This document shows positions 1 through 8,011 of a stretch of 13,797 nucleotides of DNA, in pieces. Below the pieces are notes generated by a model. That model saw nothing but the letters and a program-made list of their open reading frames with translations, did no database searches and was not told where the DNA came from. A program made the translations under genes and the position numbers. Source of the DNA: Bacillota bacterium (GTDB lineage: Bacteria; Bacillota; Clostridia; Peptostreptococcales; Anaerovoracaceae). The stretch's first letter is position 1, and the number at the start of each line of letters is the position of its first letter. Location: NCBI GenBank assembly GCA_016284485.1, contig JAEEOX010000052.1, forward strand, positions 1-13,797. The letters run 5' to 3'.

Positions 1-1
1 T

Positions 2-3000
2 GTATTCAACCCGGCTTTCAGGAAGGAGGCCGACAAGAAGGCCACCGAGATCCTGAACAGCAGGGGCGATTTCACGAAGTTTACAGATCTGGCTCAGGAG
101 GAAAACCGCCGCCAGCAGAGATCCAAGAACAGGATGGACTGGAATCTGGACGGATTCCCGGCCAGTTCCCGTGTGAACAACACACCCCTGTTCGACTGGG
201 ATTCTGTTGCTCAGCGCAAAAAGAAAGACTATCCACAGCCCGACATGAGCTCCACTCAGGAGCACATCAGGGTGACTCCTCAGCAGGAGAAGTCTTTCGG
301 TCTTCCTGCCAATGATGACAGGCTGGTTCCTCTGGACGAGCTGGAGAAGGAACTCTATGCTCTGGAGGATGACCTCAAGACTGAGACCGCCAGAACAGCT
401 GAATACGACAAGGCGAAGGTCAAGGACATTGACAACAGCGTGGAGCTCGACTCCTATCTGGACGGTATTTCTCCCGAGGGCAAAAAACCCGAGAAGGCCT
501 CTGAAGTGGCCGAGAGGGAGAGGAAGGCTCAGGCTGCAGCCGAAGCTGCCCGCAGGAGGGAGGAGGCCAAGTACGCTTCCATGACCAAGGCTGAGCGCGT
601 CATAGCCCAGATGAAGAAGGAATCCGGCATGAGGTGGAACCTGGAGGAGCCTGTCCATAAGGAGGATGTCAAGGCTGCTTCTTCCATGGGACTCAACTGG
701 AACGTCGATGCCGAGGACGTGGCAAAGAAGAAGAGATCAGAGAGACTCGCTGCTCAGGGCGAGATGAGAATGGTCTGGAACACAGAGGAGCGTGATGCTC
801 AGATCAAGGCTCAGGAGGCAGCCCGCCGCGAGGCTCAGCTCAGGGCACAGATGGAGGCTGAAGCAGCCCGCCGTGCTCAGGAAGAGGCTGAACGCCGCGC
901 CAGGGAAGAAGCTGAAGCAGCAGCCCGCGCCCAGGCGGAAGCTGAGCGCCGCGCCAGAGAAGAAGCTGAGGCTGCAGCCCGCGCACAGGCTGAGGCAGAG
1001 GCTGAGGCTCTTGCAAGAGCTCAGGCAGAAGCAGAAGCCGCTGAGGCCGCAAGGATCCAGGCTGAGGCCGAGGAACTTGCCAGACAGAAGGCTGAAGAGG
1101 AAGCCAAAGCACTGGCTGAAGCTGAAGAGAGAGCTCGCCGTGAAGCCGCTGCTCAGGCAGCTGCAGTCATGGCCGAGCAGGAAGCCAGACGCCAGGCTGA
1201 GCAGATCAGGAAAGCCGAGGAGCTGGAAGCCGCCAAGGCAGACGTTGCGGATAAGTACAGTTCTGATATAAGCCTTGAGTTCGACGAGCTCATGAAGAGT
1301 TCAGAGCCTGCAGGCTATGAGAAGACCAGAGTATTCGATCAGGAAGCTCTGGACGCTCTCAACAGAGAAGCAAAAGAGAGGGCAGAGTCCGACAATTCCG
1401 GCAAGATCGCAGGAGCCGTCGGGGCAGCTGCCATCGGCGCAGCCGTCGCAGGCGTCATGACCGAGAAGGCAGCCGAGCCTAAAGCGGAGCGCAGCCCATA
1501 TCAGTCCGATTTCGTCCCCTTCTGGGAGAGAGACAGGGCGGAGGCTGAGCACAAGGTGGTGGAGGATCACGTATCCGAGACTTCCGAGGAAATGGCTAAG
1601 CTGGACGCTCTTCTGGAGGAACTGGCAAACGATAAGGAGAGACTTGATCAGGAGATCAGGACAGAGGAGCCCAAGGAGGAGCAGGCCGCAGAACCTGAGC
1701 CCGTGGCAGAACCCGAGCCCGTGGCAGAACCCGAGCCCGTGGCGGAGCCTGAACCCGAAGAGGCACCCACTGTAGAGACTCTTAAGAAAGGGGACGAAAG
1801 GTTTTACACCTTCTCCCAGAAGAACGCCGCCTTCCAGGAGCTTCTTCAGAAAGAAAAAGAAAGATTAAGAGAATTAGGTGACGGGTATGTTCCCAAGAAC
1901 ACCCTGTCCAATAACGCCGTTCTGGCTAACTTCGGCGTACTTCCGCCGCTGGCCCACGAGGAAAACGGCGTATACGTAGAAGAGATCACTCAGCCCCAGG
2001 ACATTCAGGACGTGGACTATTCCGGATACGGGAAGCCTAACGTAGGCAATGCCTGGAAGCCGGATGAGAAGGAAGACCTTCTGACGCAGCTTGCCGGCGA
2101 GGCACCGACTCCTGTTAAGAAGACGAGACTGAGATACTCGGATCTTTTCCCCACAGAGGATGTGAACCACGCCGCTGACGAGCAGAAAAAGGCCGAGGTG
2201 GCCGCTGCCGTTGCCGCTGTGGAGGCAGGCAGGAAGGAAACCCCGGAACCGGAGACCAAGGAGAGATATCAGACAGCCACGGGTATCGTCACACCCGTCA
2301 AGGATGAGACCACATCCACTCCGGCTGTGGACATCAACCAGATATTCGATGAGGATGAAGAGCAGAAGCCCAAGAAGCACATCGTGGGCAACACCATCAT
2401 CGTGCTCCTGATCCTTCTGATCCTCTTCGAGGCTTCAATCCTGGCTGCCAAGCTCATCGCTCCGGACAGCGCATACTCCAAGCTGACTGATCCCGTCATC
2501 GAGAAGATCATGGACTTTGCCACATCCATCGGCAAGGACAAAACACCCGAGGCCGAAGAGATCGACGACGAAGCTCTCAGAAGAGAAGCTGAAGCCATAA
2601 CCTTCGAGCAGACCGTGAATGAGCTCGCCAATTCGGCGACCACCATCGGAGAGATCAAGTACAACCCCGACCTGACCTATGACAAGGTGGAGAACCCGCA
2701 CTTCGAGGGGATCAAGGACATGATCCCGCTGGACAACGGTCTTTTCACCATCACGGCTGACGGCAAGGCGGTATCCTACGGCGAAGCCATCTGCACAGAG
2801 GTAATTCAGTACTATGACGCCTGGCAGGCTCAGAACACTGATGCATCATACATCGGTATCAACACTCTTGAGATCGGTGACATAAGAACTGACGGAACTA
2901 ACTTCTATGTTTTGACGAGGGCGGTCTACGCCAAGAGCGACGGAACCACGGCGACCTCAGTAAGGTCCTGCCGCCTGACTGCTGCTGACGATGCGATGGT

Positions 3001-3037
3001 CCTCGAGGCAATAGGAGAGGAGCAATTTAATGAATAA
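2..3037 (+). CDS. Large single-pass membrane protein with WN motifs and Ala/Glu-rich coiled coil (5'-partial, unknown function)
   Basis: I do not recognise this gene as a named family. The frame is open from base 2, with plausible protein (VFNPAFRKEADKKATEILNS) before the first ATG at 134, and no ribosome binding site sits close before that ATG, so the true start is probably outside the window. Counting from the 134 ATG, residues 1-220 carry repeated [ML]-x-W-N-x-[DE] motifs. About 220-420 is Ala/Glu/Arg-rich and should form a long coiled coil. Residues 519-542 are an AEPEPV tandem repeat. After KPKK, a hydrophobic helix lies at about 753-775, followed by some 190 residues that would be outside the cell by the positive-inside rule. 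The stop overlaps the next start by 8 bases, so it is translationally coupled to the UPF0182 gene. A role as an envelope scaffold or adaptor is inference only. Confidence 0.75.
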   Translation, partial: VFNPAFRKEADKKATEILNSRGDFTKFTDLAQEENRRQQRSKNRMDWNLDGFPASSRVNNTPLFDWDSVAQRKKKDYPQPDMSSTQEHIRVTPQQEKSFGLPANDDRLVPLDELEKELYALEDDLKTETARTAEYDKAKVKDIDNSVELDSYLDGISPEGKKPEKASEVAERERKAQAAAEAARRREEAKYASMTKAERVIAQMKKESGMRWNLEEPVHKEDVKAASSMGLNWNVDAEDVAKKKRSERLAAQGEMRMVWNTEERDAQIKAQEAARREAQLRAQMEAEAARRAQEEAERRAREEAEAAARAQAEAERRAREEAEAAARAQAEAEAEALARAQAEAEAAEAARIQAEAEELARQKAEEEAKALAEAEERARREAAAQAAAVMAEQEARRQAEQIRKAEELEAAKADVADKYSSDISLEFDELMKSSEPAGYEKTRVFDQEALDALNREAKERAESDNSGKIAGAVGAAAIGAAVAGVMTEKAAEPKAERSPYQSDFVPFWERDRAEAEHKVVEDHVSETSEEMAKLDALLEELANDKERLDQEIRTEEPKEEQAAEPEPVAEPEPVAEPEPVAEPEPEEAPTVETLKKGDERFYTFSQKNAAFQELLQKEKERLRELGDGYVPKNTLSNNAVLANFGVLPPLAHEENGVYVEEITQPQDIQDVDYSGYGKPNVGNAWKPDEKEDLLTQLAGEAPTPVKKTRLRYSDLFPTEDVNHAADEQKKAEVAAAVAAVEAGRKETPEPETKERYQTATGIVTPVKDETTSTPAVDINQIFDEDEEQKPKKHIVGNTIIVLLILLILFEASILAAKLIAPDSAYSKLTDPVIEKIMDFATSIGKDKTPEAEEIDDEALRREAEAITFEQTVNELANSATTIGEIKYNPDLTYDKVENPHFEGIKDMIPLDNGLFTITADGKAVSYGEAICTEVIQYYDAWQAQNTDASYIGINTLEIGDIRTDGTNFYVLTRAVYAKSDGTTATSVRSCRLTAADDAMVLEAIGEEQFNE
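884..991 (+). repeat. Two tandem 54-base units encoding the coiled-coil repeat
   Basis: Units at 884-937 and 938-991 encode the 18-residue block EAERRAREEAEAAARAQA twice, with mostly synonymous differences between the two copies. Shorter degenerate copies flank them between about 780 and 1240. The pattern suggests that the charged coiled coil grew by in-frame duplication. Synonymous divergence between the units means the duplication is not very recent. Confidence 0.75.
1688..1759 (+). repeat. Four tandem 18-base units encoding AEPEPV
   Basis: Units start at 1688, 1706, 1724 and 1742. The second and third are identical at the DNA level, the first differs in one codon, and the last ends in Glu instead of Val. 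They encode a Pro/Glu-rich rod of the kind found as spacers in TonB-like and wall-spanning proteins. Here it lies on the presumed cytoplasmic side of the membrane helix. Near-identity of the units suggests that copy number may vary between strains. Confidence 0.85.
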
Positions 3038-6014
3038 CAAAGCAACTCAGAAATTCCAGCACAAGGCACTTCTGATCGTTGCCATCGTAGTGGTGGTAGG
3101 CGCGCTCTTTCTGTCCCTTGTGAACTTCATCGGTGACTTTCTCTGGTTCAAGGAGATGGGTTACCTGGGAGTGTTCTTCAAACAGCTGGTGACACAGCTC
3201 AAGGTGGGCATTCCGACCTTCGTGGTCATAAGTATTTTGCTCTACATGTACCTGACCTTTCTGAGGAAGGGGTACTTCAAGAAGATCGCTTCCACTGAGA
3301 ACACCAACATGAAGAGGCTCAAGACCATAACCCTGGTCCTGGCTCTTCTGTTCGGAGCGGCGGTGACCTTCGTTACGGTGAGCAGACTGTGGTTCGAGAT
3401 ACTCAAGTTCGCCAACGCGTCGAGCTTCGACATCGCGGATCCCTTGTTCCACATAGACATTTCGTTCTATATCTTCAAACTTGACTTCCTGACTCAGCTC
3501 AATGAGATTCTGATCGGAGTCATCGTTGGATTCGTGGTACTGACAGTCGTTTACTACATTGTGCTCATGACCATGCACACGCCGGACCTCTTTGAGGAGC
3601 AGCCCCAGCCGGAGCAGACCTCTCAGGAGAGTCAGGGGGAAGCCAGATATTCCGGATCCTCCAACCCCTTCGGCGAGAACAGTCCCTTCGGTCAGGCCAG
3701 TGAGATCTTCGAGAAAATGGGCTTCAAGAGGCCCGAACCCAAGCCCAGGAAGCAGCTTGATGACAACAACTTCCGCCAGCTCATGAGCATCGCCTCCGGC
3801 AAGCTCACGGGTCTCGGATGCATCTTCTTCCTGATGCTGGCTCTGGACTTCTTCCTCAAGCAGTTCGACCTTCTCCACGTTCACACCGGAGTTGTCTACG
3901 GCGCAGGATTCACCGACGTTACGGTGACCCTCTGGAAATTCAGGATACTCTGCATCCTGTCTCTGGCGGCTGCAGTCATGTTCGTCATCTTCATGGCGAA
4001 GAAGAACTACAAGAAGCTTCTGGCCATCCCTGTGCTGATGATCATCGTCGGCCTTCTGGGAACCGGACTTTCAGCGCTGGTGCAGAACTTCATAGTCTCC
4101 CCCGACGAACTGGAAAAGGAGACTCCGTACCTGCTGAACAACATCGAATATACTCAATATGCCTACGGGCTGGATGACGTGGCCATAAAGAGCTTCGCGG
4201 CGGATAACACGCTGACGGCTCAGTCCATCGCGGACAACATGGACACCATAACCAACATCAGGATCAACGACTTCGAGCCTGCGGAACAGTTCTACAACCA
4301 GACCCAGTCCATCCGTCAGTACTACACGTTCAACGACGTGGACAACGACAGATACATGGTCAACGGTGAGTACACCCAGACCTTCCTCAGCGCCCGTGAG
4401 ATCGATGAGAACAAAATATCCGATACCTGGCTGAACATGCACCTCAAGTACACTCACGGATACGGCGTATCCATGTCACGAGTGGACAAGGTAACATCTT
4501 CAGGTCAGCCGGACATCATCGTGGGCAACATCCCGCCCGAGTCCGCAGTGGACGAGATCGCCATCACCAGGCCGGAGATCTACTTCGGTGAGCTCTCCAA
4601 TGAGTACGTGGTGGTAGGCACAGACGAGCAGGAATTCGACTATCCCAACGGAAACACCAACTCATACAACATGTATGAGGGCACGGCAGGTATCAAGATG
4701 AACCTGTTCAACCGTCTGGTGTTCTCCATCAGAGAGGGCAGCATCCAGCTTCTGGTATCCTCCAACATCAACGGAGATTCCAGGATCATCATCAACAGGA
4801 ACGTGGTCCAGAGAGTCAGAAAGATCATGCCTTACCTGAGCTATGAGGACGATCCCTACATGGTGACGGTGGACGGCAGACTCTTCTGGATAATCGATGC
4901 TTATACGGTATCCAACCTGTACCCCTATTCCGAGCCCTACACGGATCAGACCAACGTGAACTACATCCGTAACTCCGTGAAGGTTGTGGTGGATGCGTAC
5001 AACGGAAATACTGATTACTACGTTATCGATGAGCAGGATCCCATCGCCATGACTTATCAGAAGATCTATCCGACTCTGTTCAAGTCCATCGATCAGCTTC
5101 CTGACGGCCTCAGGGAACACCTGAGATATCCCAATGCTCTGTTCCAGGTCCAGGCCCAGGTCTACGCCAAGTATCACATGGAGGACGTCAACGTCTTCTA
5201 TCAGTCTGAGGACCTTTGGGACATCGCCAACGAGATCTACGGCATGGAAAAGCAGCAGATCATCCCCAACTATTACATCGCCAAGCTTCCCGGAGAGTCC
5301 AAGGCAGAGTTCTTCAACTCAGTGCCTTTCACGCCGAGATCGAAGCAGAACATGACGGCTCTGATGATCGCCAGAAATGACGGAGAGAATTACGGACAGC
5401 TGGTTCTGTATCAATTCCCGAAGTCAAAGACGGTCTATGGAACTGAGCAGATAGAGGCTCAGATCGACCAGAACACTGAGATCTCCAAGGACTTCACACT
5501 GTGGGCTTCCAACGGAACCACCTACAGGAGAGGAAACCTCTTCGTAATACCCATCAACACGTCAATTCTGTACGTGGAGCCGGTATACCTTGAGGCGCAG
5601 AACTCCTCCATCCCCGAAGTCAAGAGGATCATCGTGGTCTACAAGGATCAGATAGCCTACGGAGAGACCCTGGCAGAATGTATCCAGGAACTCTTCAGAT
5701 ACGACATCAACAAGGATAAGAATGACGCATCCATAATAGACGATGGATCCGGCGAACCGGATGATCAGGGCGGAAATACTGAGCCCGGAACATACACCCA
5801 GGATGAGCTGATCGCCAAGGCTCAGGAGTCCTTCGATAAGGCTCAGGAAGCCCTGAGAAACGGTGACTGGGCAGCCTACGGACAGTACATGGATGAACTT
5901 TCCGAATACCTTGGACAGCTTTCCGGCGGCGGAAACGCCTCCAACTTCACCGTGATCCCTGACTCTGAAGGCACAGATTCAGGAGAAACGGACACTGAAG
6001 ATACCGGAAACTGA
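3030..6014 (+). CDS. UPF0182 family integral membrane protein
   Basis: The N-terminal part has about seven hydrophobic segments (near residues 13-34, 58-78, 98-118, 158-181, 258-278, 303-323 and 329-352), followed by a large extracytoplasmic domain. The FLWFKEMGYLGVFF stretch after the first helix and the C-terminal EALRNGDWAAYGQYMDEL segment are typical of UPF0182, as is the length of 994 residues. The biochemical role of the family is not established. Unusual here is a polar Pro/Gln/Ser-rich loop at about 183-248 between helices four and five, and an acidic Gly/Ser/Thr-rich tail. The start is clear: GGAGAGGAG at 3014-3022 lies 7 bases before the ATG, inside the end of the upstream gene, whose stop comes after this start (8-base overlap). 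The two proteins are therefore probably made together and may interact; that last step is inference. Confidence 0.9.
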   Translation: MNNKATQKFQHKALLIVAIVVVVGALFLSLVNFIGDFLWFKEMGYLGVFFKQLVTQLKVGIPTFVVISILLYMYLTFLRKGYFKKIASTENTNMKRLKTITLVLALLFGAAVTFVTVSRLWFEILKFANASSFDIADPLFHIDISFYIFKLDFLTQLNEILIGVIVGFVVLTVVYYIVLMTMHTPDLFEEQPQPEQTSQESQGEARYSGSSNPFGENSPFGQASEIFEKMGFKRPEPKPRKQLDDNNFRQLMSIASGKLTGLGCIFFLMLALDFFLKQFDLLHVHTGVVYGAGFTDVTVTLWKFRILCILSLAAAVMFVIFMAKKNYKKLLAIPVLMIIVGLLGTGLSALVQNFIVSPDELEKETPYLLNNIEYTQYAYGLDDVAIKSFAADNTLTAQSIADNMDTITNIRINDFEPAEQFYNQTQSIRQYYTFNDVDNDRYMVNGEYTQTFLSAREIDENKISDTWLNMHLKYTHGYGVSMSRVDKVTSSGQPDIIVGNIPPESAVDEIAITRPEIYFGELSNEYVVVGTDEQEFDYPNGNTNSYNMYEGTAGIKMNLFNRLVFSIREGSIQLLVSSNINGDSRIIINRNVVQRVRKIMPYLSYEDDPYMVTVDGRLFWIIDAYTVSNLYPYSEPYTDQTNVNYIRNSVKVVVDAYNGNTDYYVIDEQDPIAMTYQKIYPTLFKSIDQLPDGLREHLRYPNALFQVQAQVYAKYHMEDVNVFYQSEDLWDIANEIYGMEKQQIIPNYYIAKLPGESKAEFFNSVPFTPRSKQNMTALMIARNDGENYGQLVLYQFPKSKTVYGTEQIEAQIDQNTEISKDFTLWASNGTTYRRGNLFVIPINTSILYVEPVYLEAQNSSIPEVKRIIVVYKDQIAYGETLAECIQELFRYDINKDKNDASIIDDGSGEPDDQGGNTEPGTYTQDELIAKAQESFDKAQEALRNGDWAAYGQYMDELSEYLGQLSGGGNASNFTVIPDSEGTDSGETDTEDTGN

Positions 6015-6017
6015 TGA

Positions 6018-6046
6018 TTATCAAATAACGCATTAGCCTGTAGTAT
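6018..6046 (+). promoter_or_regulatory. Possible promoter for the glutamine synthetase gene
   Basis: TTATCA (6018-6023), a 17-base spacer and TAGTAT (6041-6046) fall in the 44-base gap after the UPF0182 stop. A transcript starting about seven bases downstream would begin only some 6 bases before the ATG at 6059. That fits the absence of a clear Shine-Dalgarno sequence there. The boxes match only partly, so this is weak. Confidence 0.3.
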
Positions 6047-6058
6047 TTTGCTGAAGTA

Positions 6059-7978
6059 ATGAATATGCTGAATTTTGATACCGAAAAAATGCTTTTCACC
6101 GTACCGGCGAAAATGCACAACGAGGATACCCTTCAGAGACTTCTCAAGGAGCATCCCGAAATAAAGTTTATATCTCTGGCGGGAGTGGACATTGCCGGAA
6201 ACGACACCGACGAGAGGATCCCAGCGGCGCTCTTTAAGGGAGGCATGGAAGACATGCTGTGCCACGGGGTCCAGACGGACGGTTCCAGCGTTAACCTGCC
6301 CAGGATCGCCGAACTGAACAACGCCAAGGTGGACATGATCCCCGACATGGAGGCGGACTGGCACGTGGATTACAACTTCTCCAACGTGGACCTGAAGACA
6401 GGGCTTCCCGTGGGGACGCTGAGGATCCCGGCCACACTGATCCACAACGACCGCAAGGCCGTGGGTTCCAGGGCGATCCTGTCGGACGCCGTGGCGAAGT
6501 TCAAGACTGAGCTTCTGGACCTTCTCAGGGCGCATCCCTATGTGGCTCAGTATCTCCAGGGCGTGGATTCCACGGAGGACATCGAGGAGATACTGCTGAC
6601 CTCCGCCACGGAGCTTGAGTTCTGGGTCAGGACTCCCGAGGACAAGGCGGACAGGGAGGAACTGTTCACCTCCCAGGAGCTTAAGGAGCAGTACTGGAAG
6701 AGGACCTACGGTCCGGTCCGCACCGCTCTGGAAAAGACTCTGGAGATCCTTGACTGTTACGGACTCAATGTGGAAATGGGCCACAAGGAGGTGGGCGGAG
6801 TCAAATCCCGTCTCACTTCTTCCGGCGGCATGGATCACATCATGGAGCAGCTGGAGATCGACTGGAAGTACGCTTCCCCCATGCAGGCGGCGGACAATGA
6901 GAAGCTGGCCAAGAACATCGTGAGAGAAGTCTTCAATGAGTTCGGTCTCGGCACCAGCTTCAAGGCCAAGCCTGTGGAGGGCGTAGCGGGATCCGGTGAA
7001 CATACTCACTTCGGACTGGCTGCAAGACTTAAGTCGGGCAAGGTGGTGAACCTGTTCAACACCAAGGACATGGAGGCGGATTTTTTGAGCCCCGTAGGTT
7101 ACGGTGCGCTCATGGGCATCCTGAAGAATTACGAAGCTCTGAACCCCTTCATCAGTTCTTCCACCAACTCCCTCAAAAGACTTAAGCCCGGTTTCGAGGC
7201 ACCGGTCTGCATAGTGACGTCTCTGGGGCACGATCCCAAGGATCCCTCCAGAAACAGGACCATATTAATCGGTCTGGTCAGAGACCTTTCGAGCCCCATG
7301 GCCACCAGATTCGAGCTGAGGTCACCCAATCCCAAGAGCAACACATATCTGGTGCTGGCCACCGGATACATGGCCATGCTGGACGGGATCGGGGCAGCTC
7401 TCGGCGGCGAAAAAACTCCGGCCCAGCTGGAGGCATCCATATCCAAGAGAAGCGGCGAGGATGACTCCTACCTGGAGCGTGACAGAGAGTACCGTTCTGA
7501 GAAGAACGTATTCACCGAATACACTGATGAGGAGCGCAGGAAGCTTTTCGGCAATCCGCCCAAGACAGTGTGGGAGAATCTCAAGAACCTGGACGACTAC
7601 CCGGACAAACTCAGGGCGGTGACTGAGGGGATCATGGATGAGCAGTCCGTGGATTCTTACAGGACCTGCATCCTGAACGAATGGGCCAAGGAACTTCAGC
7701 TCAGGAACATTCCCAACGCCATGGATGACGTCAGGAGTTGTGCCAGGATCCACGATCCTTCGTCCAACGATCTGGACGACCTGAAGTGGGACAAGGTGAA
7801 CAGTCTGAGATATCTCATCGCCAAGGACTCCACGGATTCTGCCAGCCTTCTCACCAAGGCCACTGAAGCGCTGGAGGCAGATGATTATGAAACTGCCAGC
7901 GCTCTTCAGACGGAGATCCAGGAAAAACTGGAATTGCTTAAGAAAGAATACTTATCATACAGAAGAAATCTGGTCTAG
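6059..7978 (+). CDS. Glutamine synthetase family protein with C-terminal extension
   Basis: Glutamine synthetases make glutamine from glutamate, ammonia and ATP in the cytoplasm. Visible type I-like landmarks are an N-terminal beta-grasp region (KFISLAGVDIAG, DGSS at 74-77), the TELEFW metal-site glutamates near 185-187, ENxHKE-like VEMGHKEVGG at about 238-247, GSGEHTHFGL at 311-320 matching the GSGxHxHxSL loop, NSLKRLKPGFEAPV at about 370-383, NR at 399-400 and RFELRSPNP at 417-425. The protein has 639 residues, against about 440-470 for ordinary GlnA; the extra length is a helical, charged tail after about residue 450. It lacks the features of the 700-residue GSIII type as I know them. Divergent family members can act on other amines, so glutamine synthesis is likely but not certain. 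The start codon has only a weak ribosome binding site; ATG at 6065 is an alternative. serS follows 33 bases later. Confidence 0.85.
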   Translation: MNMLNFDTEKMLFTVPAKMHNEDTLQRLLKEHPEIKFISLAGVDIAGNDTDERIPAALFKGGMEDMLCHGVQTDGSSVNLPRIAELNNAKVDMIPDMEADWHVDYNFSNVDLKTGLPVGTLRIPATLIHNDRKAVGSRAILSDAVAKFKTELLDLLRAHPYVAQYLQGVDSTEDIEEILLTSATELEFWVRTPEDKADREELFTSQELKEQYWKRTYGPVRTALEKTLEILDCYGLNVEMGHKEVGGVKSRLTSSGGMDHIMEQLEIDWKYASPMQAADNEKLAKNIVREVFNEFGLGTSFKAKPVEGVAGSGEHTHFGLAARLKSGKVVNLFNTKDMEADFLSPVGYGALMGILKNYEALNPFISSSTNSLKRLKPGFEAPVCIVTSLGHDPKDPSRNRTILIGLVRDLSSPMATRFELRSPNPKSNTYLVLATGYMAMLDGIGAALGGEKTPAQLEASISKRSGEDDSYLERDREYRSEKNVFTEYTDEERRKLFGNPPKTVWENLKNLDDYPDKLRAVTEGIMDEQSVDSYRTCILNEWAKELQLRNIPNAMDDVRSCARIHDPSSNDLDDLKWDKVNSLRYLIAKDSTDSASLLTKATEALEADDYETASALQTEIQEKLELLKKEYLSYRRNLV

Positions 7979-8011
7979 GCGGATGCCGGACCTGAAAGGA
8001 AGCGCAGATTT

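Noticed and set aside
1688..1759. Tandem 18-base array as a CRISPR-like or mobile repeat
   Set aside because: The units are contiguous without spacers, remain in frame and encode a simple peptide repeat.
5876..7231. Open frame of about 450 codons on the minus strand across the UPF0182 end and glutamine synthetase
   Set aside because: It spans two real genes on the other strand, has no ribosome binding site I can see and no recognisable motif.
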